Assembly (NCBI GenBank): GCA_902604795.1
Contig: CACKZV010000001.1
Location: 1 to 64,000 of the forward strand
DNA from: an uncultured Pelagibacteraceae bacterium
GTDB lineage: Bacteria; Pseudomonadota; Alphaproteobacteria; Pelagibacterales; Pelagibacteraceae
DNA: 64,000 nt
Direction: 5' to 3'
The notes under the pieces were generated by a model. The model searched no databases and had not been told where the DNA came from. It was given only the letters and a program-made list of their open reading frames with translations. This document shows, one piece after another, positions 19,304 to 28,162 of the stretch. Both the position numbers and the translations under genes were made by a program. Numbering within the stretch: the first letter of the stretch is position 1; every line of letters starts with the position of its first letter.

Positions 19304-19854
19304 TGTTTGAGGAATCAAAATACAATCATAAAATGTCTAAAACATATGAAGTGTTTCAAAGTGAACTTAGCTCATTAAGAACAGGAAGAGCGAATGCAGC
19401 CATGTTAGACATTGTAAAAGTTGATGTTTATGGTCAAAAAATGCCAATCAATCAATTAGGTAGTATTACAACCCCAGAACCTAGAAGCATAAACATACAG
19501 GTTTGGGATACAAATAATGTAGCGCTTATAGACTCTGCAATTAAAAAATCTGAGTTAGGATTAAATCCTCAGATTGATGGACAGTTAATTAGACTACCTG
19601 TCCCTGATCTAAGTGAAGAAAGAAGATCTGAAATAAAGAAAATAATTAAATCTATGGGTGAAAAGTGTAAAGTATCTATAAGAAATATAAGAAGAGAAGC
19701 AAATGATGAGTTAAAAAAACTTTTAAAAGACAAAGAGATTTCAGAAGATGAAGTAAAAAATAAAGAAAAAATTATTCAGGATTATACAGACACTCAAATA
19801 AAAGTTATTGATGATAGAGTTGCTGCAAAAGAAAAAGAAATAATGACAATATGA
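19303..19854 (+). CDS. frr: Ribosome recycling factor
   Basis: This 183-residue protein is ribosome recycling factor, which with EF-G splits post-termination ribosomes. Motifs LRTGRANAAMLD, TTPEPRSINIQVWD, IRLPVPDLSEERR and the C-terminal VSIRNIRREAND are conserved in the family. A GTG one codon earlier (19300) is in frame, but ATG at 19303 forms the classic TGATG coupling with tsf and I prefer it. The end overlaps uppS by 4 bases (ATGA). Confidence 0.96.
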   Translation: MFEESKYNHKMSKTYEVFQSELSSLRTGRANAAMLDIVKVDVYGQKMPINQLGSITTPEPRSINIQVWDTNNVALIDSAIKKSELGLNPQIDGQLIRLPVPDLSEERRSEIKKIIKSMGEKCKVSIRNIRREANDELKKLLKDKEISEDEVKNKEKIIQDYTDTQIKVIDDRVAAKEKEIMTI

Positions 19855-20531
19855 TCCCTCCAAAACATGTAGCCATAATAATGGATGGCAATGGTAGGTG
19901 GGGGATGAAGAAAAAAAATTCTAGAGATTATGGACACACAGCAGGTGTAAAGGTAGTTGAGAGTATTATAAATGAGGCAATTTCTCAAAAAATAAAATAT
20001 CTAACTTTATATACCTTTTCAACAGAAAACTGGAAAAGACCTAAGAGAGAGATTGATTTTCTCATTAATTTGTTGGAGAAATATATTCATCAAGAAGTAA
20101 AAAATCTAATCAAAAAAAAAATTAGATTAAAAATAATTGGCAATATTAATAGATTTCCAAATTCTTTAAAAATAAAATTAAAAGAGATTGAAAAATCAAC
20201 GAAAAAAAATGATAGAATTCAAATTAACATAGCTTTAAATTATGGATCTAAAGAGGAATTAATCAATACTGTAAAAAAATTGGTTAAACTATCATTACCG
20301 ATAACTAGTAAAAATATAAGTAATAATTTATATACAGCTGGTATACCTGACCCAGAAATTTTAATAAGAACTGGAAATAGAAAAAGATTGAGTAATTTCT
20401 TACTTTGGCAATCATCCTACACAGAAATATATTTTGAAAAAAAACTTTGGCCTGACTTTACAAATAAAGATTTTAGGAAAATAATTTTTAATTTTTCAAA
20501 AGTTAGAAGAAACTTTGGGGCAATAAAATGA
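19851..20531 (+). CDS. uppS: Undecaprenyl diphosphate synthase (di-trans,poly-cis type)
   Basis: This 226-residue cis-prenyltransferase condenses isopentenyl diphosphate units onto farnesyl diphosphate to give the C55 lipid carrier for peptidoglycan and LPS. The signature HVAIIMDGNGRWG contains the catalytic Asp12. TLYTFSTENWKRP and the C-terminal DPEILIRTGNRKRLSNFL are also conserved. Normal length. It overlaps frr and cdsA by 4 bases each, so it sits in a tightly coupled operon. Confidence 0.96.
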   Translation: MIPPKHVAIIMDGNGRWGMKKKNSRDYGHTAGVKVVESIINEAISQKIKYLTLYTFSTENWKRPKREIDFLINLLEKYIHQEVKNLIKKKIRLKIIGNINRFPNSLKIKLKEIEKSTKKNDRIQINIALNYGSKEELINTVKKLVKLSLPITSKNISNNLYTAGIPDPEILIRTGNRKRLSNFLLWQSSYTEIYFEKKLWPDFTNKDFRKIIFNFSKVRRNFGAIK

Positions 20532-21181
20532 ATTATATTTCTAAAAGAATTTTAACGTCAATTGTCTTAATAATTATAATATATTTGTCTTTAAAAAATT
20601 TATTTATTTTATTTTTTTCATTATTTTTAATTAATTTAATTTCAATTGATGAATTTAAAGTAATATTTAAAAACATATTTAAAAATAATACATTTAATTT
20701 ATTTTTATCAATTCTTCTGATCGTAACATATTTAACTTTCTTTTCTTTCTTGATTTGGTTTTATTTAATCCAAGGGGTACAAGCTAATATTTTTTTTATC
20801 ATTCTTTTATTATTTATATGTGCTTCTACAGATATAGGTGGGTACATATGTGGAAAATTAATTGGTGGTAAAAAATTAACTAAGATTAGCCCAAACAAAA
20901 CCTATTCTGGTATGATAGGTTCATTTATATTTTCAATAACTTTTGGATACTTATTTTATCATATAAACAAAAATATTTTTACATTTGATATCAATATTTT
21001 TTATATAATTTTAATTATTTCGTTTATTTCACAAATAGGAGATTTAATGATTTCATTTTTAAAAAGGAAGGCCAATATAAAAGACACAGGTTCAATATTA
21101 CCAGGACACGGTGGAATTCTTGATAGGATTGATGGAATTTTGATTGCAATTCCAGCTGGTATAATGCTGTTATCTATATAG
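20528..21181 (+). CDS. cdsA: Phosphatidate cytidylyltransferase
   Basis: This 217-residue integral membrane protein makes CDP-diacylglycerol from phosphatidate and CTP, the precursor of phospholipids. The C-terminal family signature is clear: SFLKRKANIKDTGSILPGHG followed by GILDRIDG. Upstream DIGGYICGKLIGGKK matches as well. It is shorter than E. coli CdsA (about 285 residues), apparently because the N-terminal membrane region is reduced. It overlaps uppS by 4 bases and abuts dxr. Confidence 0.93.
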   Translation: MNYISKRILTSIVLIIIIYLSLKNLFILFFSLFLINLISIDEFKVIFKNIFKNNTFNLFLSILLIVTYLTFFSFLIWFYLIQGVQANIFFIILLLFICASTDIGGYICGKLIGGKKLTKISPNKTYSGMIGSFIFSITFGYLFYHINKNIFTFDINIFYIILIISFISQIGDLMISFLKRKANIKDTGSILPGHGGILDRIDGILIAIPAGIMLLSI

Positions 21182-22348
21182 ATGACAAAAAATATTTTTT
21201 TACTTGGATCAACCGGCTCTATTGGAGAGACTACTTTAAAAATTTTAAAAAAAGACAAAAAAAATTTTCAAATAAAATTATTAACTACTTACTCCAACGT
21301 GGAAAAAGTATACAGGCAAGCACTATTATTTAATGTCAAAACAGTTGTCATATTTAATAAAAAAAAATATCTAAAAAATTATAGAAAATTTAAATCAAAA
21401 AAAATTAAGATCTTTCCAACGATAGAAGAAGCATTTAGATTTAACAAAAAAAAATCATATCTAACGATTAATGCTATCTCAGGAATAGATGGTCTTGAAC
21501 CATCATTGAAAATTATAAAATATTCAAATAATTTTGCAATTGCAAATAAAGAGTCAATTATTTGTGGATGGAAATTCTTAAAAAAAGAATTATTGAAAAA
21601 TAAAACAAGATTTATTCCACTAGACTCTGAACATTTTTCAATTTGGTCATTGCTCAAAAATGAAAAAAAACAAAATATAAAAAAAATTTATCTTACAGCA
21701 TCAGGTGGTCCATTTTTAAATTTTAAATTAAATAAAATTAAAAATATAAAACCTGAATATGCACTTAAACACCCAAATTGGAAAATGGGAAAAAAAATTT
21801 CAATAGACTCAGCAACAATGATGAATAAAATATTTGAAGTTGTAGAGGCTAAAAAAATTTTCAACTTAGATGACAAACAAATAGAAATATTAATACATCC
21901 ACAATCGTACATTCATGCAATTGTTAATTTTAATAATGGATTAACAAAATTGTTGGCTCACGATACAACAATGGAAGTTCCAATTGCAAATGCTATCTAC
22001 TTAAAAAGTGAAATGTGTGATTTTAAAAATAATTATTTTAATTATGATTTATTAAATGGATTAAATTTTATAAAACCTGATTTAGCAAAGTTTCCGTTAC
22101 TAAATATATTAAAATATAAATTTAATAATACATATTTAGAAGTAATTTTAGTTTCTTTGAATGATGCTCTAGTCAAAAAGTATCTTGATAACAAAATATC
22201 ATATCTTTCTATACATACTCTTATTATAAAATTATTAAAAAAACCTTATTTTTCTAAATTTTATTTATTAAAGCCCAAGAATATAAATGACGTAAAAATT
22301 ATGGTACAAAGAGTAAATCATTATATAGACGAGTATTTGGATAAATGA
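21182..22348 (+). CDS. dxr: 1-deoxy-D-xylulose 5-phosphate reductoisomerase
   Basis: This 388-residue NADPH-dependent enzyme of the MEP isoprenoid pathway converts 1-deoxyxylulose 5-phosphate to 2-C-methylerythritol 4-phosphate. The N-terminal nucleotide-binding motif LLGSTGSIGETTL, the ANKESIICG motif, PLDSEHFSIW and the substrate loop KMGKKISIDSATMMNK are visible. It supplies precursors for UppS encoded two genes upstream; IspDF, acting later in the same pathway, is encoded at 44146. The stop overlaps the bamA start (ATGA). Confidence 0.96.
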   Translation: MTKNIFLLGSTGSIGETTLKILKKDKKNFQIKLLTTYSNVEKVYRQALLFNVKTVVIFNKKKYLKNYRKFKSKKIKIFPTIEEAFRFNKKKSYLTINAISGIDGLEPSLKIIKYSNNFAIANKESIICGWKFLKKELLKNKTRFIPLDSEHFSIWSLLKNEKKQNIKKIYLTASGGPFLNFKLNKIKNIKPEYALKHPNWKMGKKISIDSATMMNKIFEVVEAKKIFNLDDKQIEILIHPQSYIHAIVNFNNGLTKLLAHDTTMEVPIANAIYLKSEMCDFKNNYFNYDLLNGLNFIKPDLAKFPLLNILKYKFNNTYLEVILVSLNDALVKKYLDNKISYLSIHTLIIKLLKKPYFSKFYLLKPKNINDVKIMVQRVNHYIDEYLDK

Positions 22349-24603
22349 AAATTATATTAAAAAAAATTAGAAAAATTTATTTTATAATATTTGCTTATGT
22401 TATGCTATTCGCCACATCAGTTACCGCACAAATTTATAATGAAATTAAGGTTAGCGGTAACGAAAGATTGTCTGTTGAAACTGTAATAATGTTCTCTGGT
22501 TTAAATATCAAAGAAGAAATAAGTATTAAAGACTTAAATTTATCAATTAAAAATCTTTATAAAACTAATTACTTCAAGGATATTAAAATATTAACTGAAA
22601 AAAAAATTATCGAAATTTCGATTATTGAAAATCCTATAGTACAGACAATTAAAATTAATGGTATAAAAAGAAAATCAATCTTAGAAGAAATAAATAAGAT
22701 CACAAAAAAAAGTGAAAAATATCCTTTTTTAAAAAATAAAATTATAGAACAAAACACACTTCTTTTAAATATAGTTAGAGCATCTGGTTTTTACTTCGCT
22801 GAAATTGATACAAAGATAATAGACAATGGTAATAATTCTGTTGATATTGTTTATAATTTTAATTTAGGTAACAGAGCCATCATAAAGAAAATCAATTTTC
22901 AAGGAAACAAAATATTTAGAGATAGCAAACTTAGAAACGTAATTAAATCTGAAGAAGGAAGCTTCTGGAAATTTATAACATCAGACAAATACCTAGACGA
23001 AAGAAAAATAAAAAATGATGAAATTTTACTTAGAAAATATTATCAACGAAAAGGATATTACAATGTAGATGTGAAATCCTCATATGCTAAAAATATCAAT
23101 AATCAGTATTTTGAACTTATTTTTAATATAGATGCGGGAAAAAAATATTTTTTTAATGAAGTTTCAATAAAAATATCTGAAAATTTTAATAAAGATAATT
23201 TTGCAAGAATAAATAAAAAAATTAAAAAATTAAAAGGAAAGATATATTCATCAAAAAAAATAAATCAAATTCTAAATGAAGTAGATAAAATAATAATACA
23301 AAAAGAGTTTCTATTTTTAAATACTGAATATACCTTAAATGTAGTTGAAAATAATAAAATTAATATTCAATTTATGTTCAACGATTTAGAGCAGTTTTAC
23401 GTTGAACAAATTAATATTTTTGGTAATTTCATTACAGAGGAAAAAGTAATAAGAAATTCTCTAATTATTGATGAAGGTGATGCTTTTAACCAAGCATTAC
23501 TTAATAAATCGATAAATTCAATTAAATCTAGAGATATTTTTAAGTCAGTAGAAGCTATTTCTAAAATTAATGAATTAGATAAACAGAAAAAAATTATAGA
23601 TATTTTTGTTGAGGAAAGTCCCACAGGTGAAATATTTGCTGGTGCTGGTACAGGTACGTCAGGCGCTACTGTTAGTGCTGGTATTCAAGAAAAGAATTAT
23701 CTTGGAAAAGGTATTAAACTTGCAACTAATCTTTCTCTTTCAGAAGATGAAATAAAAGGAAAATTTTCTGTAGTAAATCCAAATTACAAAAATACTGACC
23801 GTACAGTCAATACAACACTTGAAAGTACAACATCTGACTTTTTAAGCACAGGAGGTTTTAAAACATCTAGAACTGGTTTTGGTGTTGGAACAGGTTTTGA
23901 ACAGTACGATGATTTATTTGTAAATCTTGACGTATCAGCATATTATGAGAAATTAGAAACAACTTCTACAGCTTCAGCCCAAAAGAAGAAACAAGAGGGA
24001 GATTATTTAGAAAATTTATTTACATATAATATAACACTAAATAAATTAGATCAAAATTTTCAACCTACAGATGGTCATTCATTAAGTTTTAAGCAAGTGA
24101 TACCTATTTATTCTGATGACTTATCTATAGGAAATACAATTAATTTATCAAAATACCATTCTGTATCAGATAATTTAATTTTTTCAGGAAAGTTTTTTTT
24201 AAAGTCAGTGAATTCGATCGATGATGATGTTAGAGTTTCTAGAAGAGTATATATACCAAGCAGTAAACTTAGAGGTTTTGAGTCTGGAAAATTTGGTCCA
24301 AAAGATGGAAATGAGTATGTTGGAGGTAATTTTGGTTCAGCATTAAATTTAAATTCAACTTTGCCAAATATTTTAAGTGGATATGAGAATATAGATCTTA
24401 ATCTTTTTTTTGATGCTGCAACATTAAGAGAAGTTGATTATGACAGTTCGTTAGAATCAAGTAAAATTAGATCATCAACTGGTATTTCTGTAAACTGGTT
24501 TACAGTAATTGGACCTCTTTCCTTTTCTTATGCAATACCATTATCAAGTGAACCATCTGATAAAACTGAAAGCTTTCGATTTAGAATTGGAACCTCTTTT
24601 TAA
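22345..24603 (+). CDS. bamA: Outer membrane protein assembly factor BamA
   Basis: This 752-residue outer-membrane protein of the Omp85 family is the core of the BAM complex that inserts beta-barrel proteins. An N-terminal signal peptide ends near TSVTAQ (about residue 28). Five POTRA-like repeats follow up to about residue 420 (for example NEIKVSGNERLSVETV and IKKINFQGNKIF), then the C-terminal beta-barrel with the conserved RGF of SSKLRGFESGKFGP. The last residue is a phenylalanine, as in barrel proteins. It overlaps dxr by 4 bases; the protease gene rseP usually found between them is absent. skp and lpxD follow. Confidence 0.96.
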   Translation: MKIILKKIRKIYFIIFAYVMLFATSVTAQIYNEIKVSGNERLSVETVIMFSGLNIKEEISIKDLNLSIKNLYKTNYFKDIKILTEKKIIEISIIENPIVQTIKINGIKRKSILEEINKITKKSEKYPFLKNKIIEQNTLLLNIVRASGFYFAEIDTKIIDNGNNSVDIVYNFNLGNRAIIKKINFQGNKIFRDSKLRNVIKSEEGSFWKFITSDKYLDERKIKNDEILLRKYYQRKGYYNVDVKSSYAKNINNQYFELIFNIDAGKKYFFNEVSIKISENFNKDNFARINKKIKKLKGKIYSSKKINQILNEVDKIIIQKEFLFLNTEYTLNVVENNKINIQFMFNDLEQFYVEQINIFGNFITEEKVIRNSLIIDEGDAFNQALLNKSINSIKSRDIFKSVEAISKINELDKQKKIIDIFVEESPTGEIFAGAGTGTSGATVSAGIQEKNYLGKGIKLATNLSLSEDEIKGKFSVVNPNYKNTDRTVNTTLESTTSDFLSTGGFKTSRTGFGVGTGFEQYDDLFVNLDVSAYYEKLETTSTASAQKKKQEGDYLENLFTYNITLNKLDQNFQPTDGHSLSFKQVIPIYSDDLSIGNTINLSKYHSVSDNLIFSGKFFLKSVNSIDDDVRVSRRVYIPSSKLRGFESGKFGPKDGNEYVGGNFGSALNLNSTLPNILSGYENIDLNLFFDAATLREVDYDSSLESSKIRSSTGISVNWFTVIGPLSFSYAIPLSSEPSDKTESFRFRIGTSF

Positions 24604-25113
24604 ATGAAAACAATAATTTTTTTTTTAATTTTATTTAATATTTCTACATTTAATCTAAAAGCAGAGATTGTATACATTGACATAAATTTTATTTTAAGAA
24701 CTTCTGAAGTTGGAAAATCTCTTAATACATATATAGACAAAATTAAAAATGAAGATTTAGTAAAGTATAAAGAAATTGAAAATCAACTTCTTAATAAAGA
24801 AAAATTACTTATCGCCCAGCAAAATATTATTAATGAGAATGAATTTAAAAAAAGGCTTGCTGAATTAACAACTGAGGTTCAAGAGTACAGATCGAAAAAA
24901 AAAGTAGCATTTGATGAATTAAATAAAATTAAATTAGATAAAACTAAAGAAATTTTGAAAATTTTAAATCCAATAATTACTGAATATGTTGATCTTAACT
25001 CAATATCTTTAGTAATACCAAAAAAAAATATTATTGTTGGTAAAAAAAATTTAGATATAACAAACCAAATAATTAAAAGACTTAATGATAATACAAAAAA
25101 ATTAAATTATTAG
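24604..25113 (+). CDS. skp: OmpH/Skp family periplasmic chaperone
   Basis: This 169-residue protein begins with a signal peptide (hydrophobic residues 3-17, likely cleavage after LKAE or nearby) and continues with long charged helices predicted to form the coiled-coil tentacles of Skp. The early EIVYIDINFILRTSEVG segment matches the OmpH family start. Skp holds unfolded outer-membrane proteins in the periplasm and delivers them to BAM. The gene starts immediately after bamA and ends immediately before lpxD, the standard order. Sequence conservation in this family is low, so context carries weight. Confidence 0.88.
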   Translation: MKTIIFFLILFNISTFNLKAEIVYIDINFILRTSEVGKSLNTYIDKIKNEDLVKYKEIENQLLNKEKLLIAQQNIINENEFKKRLAELTTEVQEYRSKKKVAFDELNKIKLDKTKEILKILNPIITEYVDLNSISLVIPKKNIIVGKKNLDITNQIIKRLNDNTKKLNY

Positions 25114-26094
25114 ATGCCAAACATTTTTTTTAAAAAAAAAAATAAAATTAAAATTAACGATATACTTTTATCTTTACAGTTAAAAAAGAAAAAAAATAAT
25201 TTTGTAGTAAAAGATATTAAAGAATTAAATCTAGCAACAAAAGATGACATTACTTTTTTTCACTCTTTAAAATATGTTGCTTCATTAAAAAAAACTAAAT
25301 CTAAATTATTAATTACAAACAAAAAATTTGTTAATTTAATACCAAAAAAAATTACTACTTTGCTAGTAGATAATACTTTACTTGCTGTGGCTAAAATTAC
25401 TTCATTATTTTATCCATCATCCCTTGATGATATTTATGATCATGATTTAAAAATTGTTACTAAAAAAAAATTTCCGAAATTAAAATTTGGTCAAAATGTT
25501 CTTATTGGTAAAAATGTAAGTATTGGTAGAAATTGTTCTATAGGACACAATAGTATAATTGAGAGCAATGTAATATTAGGTGATAATTGTAACATTGGTT
25601 GCAATGTTATAATTAAAAATAGTGTTATTGGAAATAATACAAATATTCTTGATGGAGCAATCATTGGAAAGAAAGGTTTTGGTTTTTTCCCTGATAAAAA
25701 GAAAAATATTAGATATCCTCATATAGGTGCTGTAATAATTGGGAAAAATGTTGAGATTGGATGCAACAATACAATTGATAGAGGTTCGTTGTCTAATACA
25801 TTAATTGGAGATGGTACTTTTCTTGATAACCAAGTTCATATTGCACATAATGTTAAAATCGGAAAAAATTGTATAATAACTGGACAGGTTGGGTTCGCTG
25901 GCAGCTCATCAATTGGTAATAATGTAATTATTGGAGGTCAAGCTGGTATTTCTGGTCATTTACTTATTGGTGACAATGTTCAAATTGGTGGTGGCAGTGG
26001 AGTAATCAAAAATATTCCTTCAAATACTAAAGTGATGGGATATCCTGCTAAAAGTATTAGAAATTTTTTAAAGGAAAATAAATTGAATGACTAA
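25114..26094 (+). CDS. lpxD: UDP-3-O-acylglucosamine N-acyltransferase
   Basis: This 326-residue left-handed beta-helix acyltransferase adds the N-linked hydroxyacyl chain in lipid A synthesis. The N-terminal LpxD domain (FFHSLKYVASL and following) precedes many hexapeptide repeats from about residue 115, such as VLIGKNVSIGRNCSIG. The catalytic region contains NQVHIAHNVKIG with the active-site histidine, and GGQAGISGH follows. It overlaps fabZ by 8 bases, and the lipid A genes lpxA, lpxI and lpxB are just downstream. Confidence 0.95.
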   Translation: MPNIFFKKKNKIKINDILLSLQLKKKKNNFVVKDIKELNLATKDDITFFHSLKYVASLKKTKSKLLITNKKFVNLIPKKITTLLVDNTLLAVAKITSLFYPSSLDDIYDHDLKIVTKKKFPKLKFGQNVLIGKNVSIGRNCSIGHNSIIESNVILGDNCNIGCNVIIKNSVIGNNTNILDGAIIGKKGFGFFPDKKKNIRYPHIGAVIIGKNVEIGCNNTIDRGSLSNTLIGDGTFLDNQVHIAHNVKIGKNCIITGQVGFAGSSSIGNNVIIGGQAGISGHLLIGDNVQIGGGSGVIKNIPSNTKVMGYPAKSIRNFLKENKLND

Positions 26095-26533
26095 TCTTAA
26101 TAAAAATCAAATAAAGGCACTATTGCCTCACAGGGAACCTATGCTGTTAATAGATGAATTAAGAAATATAAAAAAACTTTTTTCAGCCACAGCAATTGTA
26201 AATGTTAAAAAAGATAGTTTTTTTGTAAATGGTCATTTTCCGGGAGAACCTGTTATGCCCGGTGTTTTAATTGTTGAGGCTTTTGGACAAGCTGCAGCTG
26301 CATTAACAGCAAATGGCCTAGATAAAGAAACCTATGATAATAAATTAGTTTTCTTAATGACAATAGAAAAAGCTAGATTTAGAAATCCAGTTATACCTGA
26401 TTGTGTTTTAGAACTAAATATTGAAGCCATAAGATCACATGGAAGAGTTTGGAAGTATAAAGGTACCGCTTTTGTTGGTAATAAAAAAATGGCTGATGCA
26501 CAATGGGCAGCAACAATTGTAGATAGAAAGTAA
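26087..26533 (+). CDS. fabZ: 3-hydroxyacyl-[acyl-carrier-protein] dehydratase FabZ
   Basis: This 148-residue hot-dog-fold enzyme dehydrates 3-hydroxyacyl-ACP in fatty acid elongation. The family motif LLPHREPMLLIDE opens the protein. The active-site segment NGHFPGEPVMPGVLIVEA contains the catalytic His50 and Glu64. It competes with LpxA and LpxD for hydroxyacyl-ACP, and co-location with lpxD and lpxA is the usual arrangement. A 55-bp gap, in which I see only AT-rich sequence, separates it from lpxA. Confidence 0.97.
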   Translation: MTNLNKNQIKALLPHREPMLLIDELRNIKKLFSATAIVNVKKDSFFVNGHFPGEPVMPGVLIVEAFGQAAAALTANGLDKETYDNKLVFLMTIEKARFRNPVIPDCVLELNIEAIRSHGRVWKYKGTAFVGNKKMADAQWAATIVDRK

Positions 26534-26588
26534 TAATCAGTAGTAATAGTTGATAAGAATTAAATTTTAAATTTGTTATTTATTATTT

Positions 26589-27371
26589 GTGATCCATAAA
26601 ACAGCATTAGTTAATTCAAAAGCAAAAATTTCAGATAACGTAGAGATAGGACCTTATTGTATTATAGGTCCAGAGGTTGAAATTGGGTCCAACTCAGTTT
26701 TGCATTCACATGTAAATATAACTGGTAATACAAAAATTGGAAAAAATAACCATATATATCCTTTCTCATCTGTAGGAACTCCTCCACAAGATCTAAAATA
26801 TAAAGGTGAAAAAAATTCGTTAATTATTGGTAATAACAATAAGTTTAGAGAGTATGTAAACATAAACCCTGGAACAGAACAGGGTGGTGGAATTACTAGA
26901 GTTGGAGATAATAATTTATTTATGGTTTACTGTCATGTAGCGCACGATTGTTTGATATCAGATAATATTGTTTTAGCTAATAACGTGCAAGTAGGTGGAC
27001 ATGTTACTATTCAGAATAATGCAATAGTTGGTGGAAGCTGTGCGATACACCAATTTTCTAGAATTGGAGAATCTGCAATGATAGGGGGTATGACTGGTGT
27101 TTTAAGTGATGTTATTCCATTTGGTCTATCAATGGGCAATAGAAATAATTTGATGGGGTTAAATCTTATTGGTCTAAGAAGATCAAAAGTATCAAATGAA
27201 AATATTAAAAAAATACAATTAGCATATGAAATAATATTTAAAACTCCAAGTTTTAGAGAAAATATAGAAGGACTTAATAGTGATCTTAAAAATAATGAAT
27301 TTGTCAAAAAAATACTTAATTTTATAAATTCAGATAAAAAAAGACCAATATCGCTTCCACTTAGTAAATAA
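26589..27371 (+). CDS. lpxA: UDP-N-acetylglucosamine acyltransferase
   Basis: This 260-residue beta-helix acyltransferase catalyses the first step of lipid A synthesis, acylating UDP-GlcNAc at the 3-OH. It starts with GTG at 26589; the family N-terminus (IHKTALVNSKAKISDNVEIG) begins directly there and no ATG fits. Hexapeptide repeats fill the first 190 residues, including MVYCHVAHDCLISDN with the catalytic His. A C-terminal helical domain follows (GLNLIGLRRSKVS). The stop overlaps the lpxI start by one base. Confidence 0.96.
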   Translation: MIHKTALVNSKAKISDNVEIGPYCIIGPEVEIGSNSVLHSHVNITGNTKIGKNNHIYPFSSVGTPPQDLKYKGEKNSLIIGNNNKFREYVNINPGTEQGGGITRVGDNNLFMVYCHVAHDCLISDNIVLANNVQVGGHVTIQNNAIVGGSCAIHQFSRIGESAMIGGMTGVLSDVIPFGLSMGNRNNLMGLNLIGLRRSKVSNENIKKIQLAYEIIFKTPSFRENIEGLNSDLKNNEFVKKILNFINSDKKRPISLPLSK

Positions 27372-28162
27372 TGATAGGACTTTTTTTAGGAGAAAAAGAT
27401 TTACCAAACGAAATTGTAAAAAAAATAGAGAGAAAGAAGATAAAATATTTCATTATAGATCTTACAAAAAATAACAAATTTAAAAAAAATAAGAATAGTT
27501 TTTTCATTAATATAGGTAAATTTGGTGAAATTCTAAAACTAATTAAATCAAAAAATTGTAAAAAGGTAATATTTGCTGGAAATATAATTAAACCTAAATT
27601 ATCAAAACTAAAATTAGACATAAGAGGACTGTTTTATATCCCAAGAATAGTTAAAGCATCAAAATTAGGTGATGCTGCAATATTAAAAGTTTTAATAAAA
27701 ATTTTGTTAGAAAACAAAATAAAAGTTATTAAATTAAATACTTTCAACCCAGAATTAACTTTAAAGAAAGGAGTTTATACAAAAATTAAACCAAATTTAT
27801 TGGAAAAAGAGGATATATCAAAAGGAATTAGAACATTAAAAAAAATAAATTCCTACAATCATACTCAAGCAGTAATTATAAGAAACAATAAAGTCATTTC
27901 TAGAGAATCAAGAAAAGGTACAAAAGAAATGATAAAATCTGTCCCTAAATCCATAATAAAAAAAGGTATTCTAATAAAAATGCCTAAAGCAAAACAAGAT
28001 TTAAGGGTAGACTTACCAACAATAGGAATAGATACATTTAAAGATTGTAATAAAGTTGGCATCAAAGGGATTGTGGTTAAATCAAATCAAAATATTATAT
28101 TAAATAAAGAAGTCTGTATTAAATATGCTAATCAAAATAAACTTTTTCTTATTTCTATATGA
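27371..28162 (+). CDS. lpxI: UDP-2,3-diacylglucosamine pyrophosphatase LpxI
   Basis: This 263-residue protein belongs to the LpxI (formerly DUF1009) family, which hydrolyses UDP-2,3-diacylglucosamine to lipid X and UMP in organisms lacking LpxH. Recognisable segments are GLFLGEKDLP at the N-terminus, ASKLGDAAILKVL in the middle, and in the C-terminal domain RKGTKEMI, KQDLRVDLPTIGIDT and GIKGIVV. Its place between lpxA and lpxB, with 1- and 4-base overlaps, matches the alphaproteobacterial lipid A cluster. The family call rests on motifs plus this context. Confidence 0.9.
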   Translation: MIGLFLGEKDLPNEIVKKIERKKIKYFIIDLTKNNKFKKNKNSFFINIGKFGEILKLIKSKNCKKVIFAGNIIKPKLSKLKLDIRGLFYIPRIVKASKLGDAAILKVLIKILLENKIKVIKLNTFNPELTLKKGVYTKIKPNLLEKEDISKGIRTLKKINSYNHTQAVIIRNNKVISRESRKGTKEMIKSVPKSIIKKGILIKMPKAKQDLRVDLPTIGIDTFKDCNKVGIKGIVVKSNQNIILNKEVCIKYANQNKLFLISI

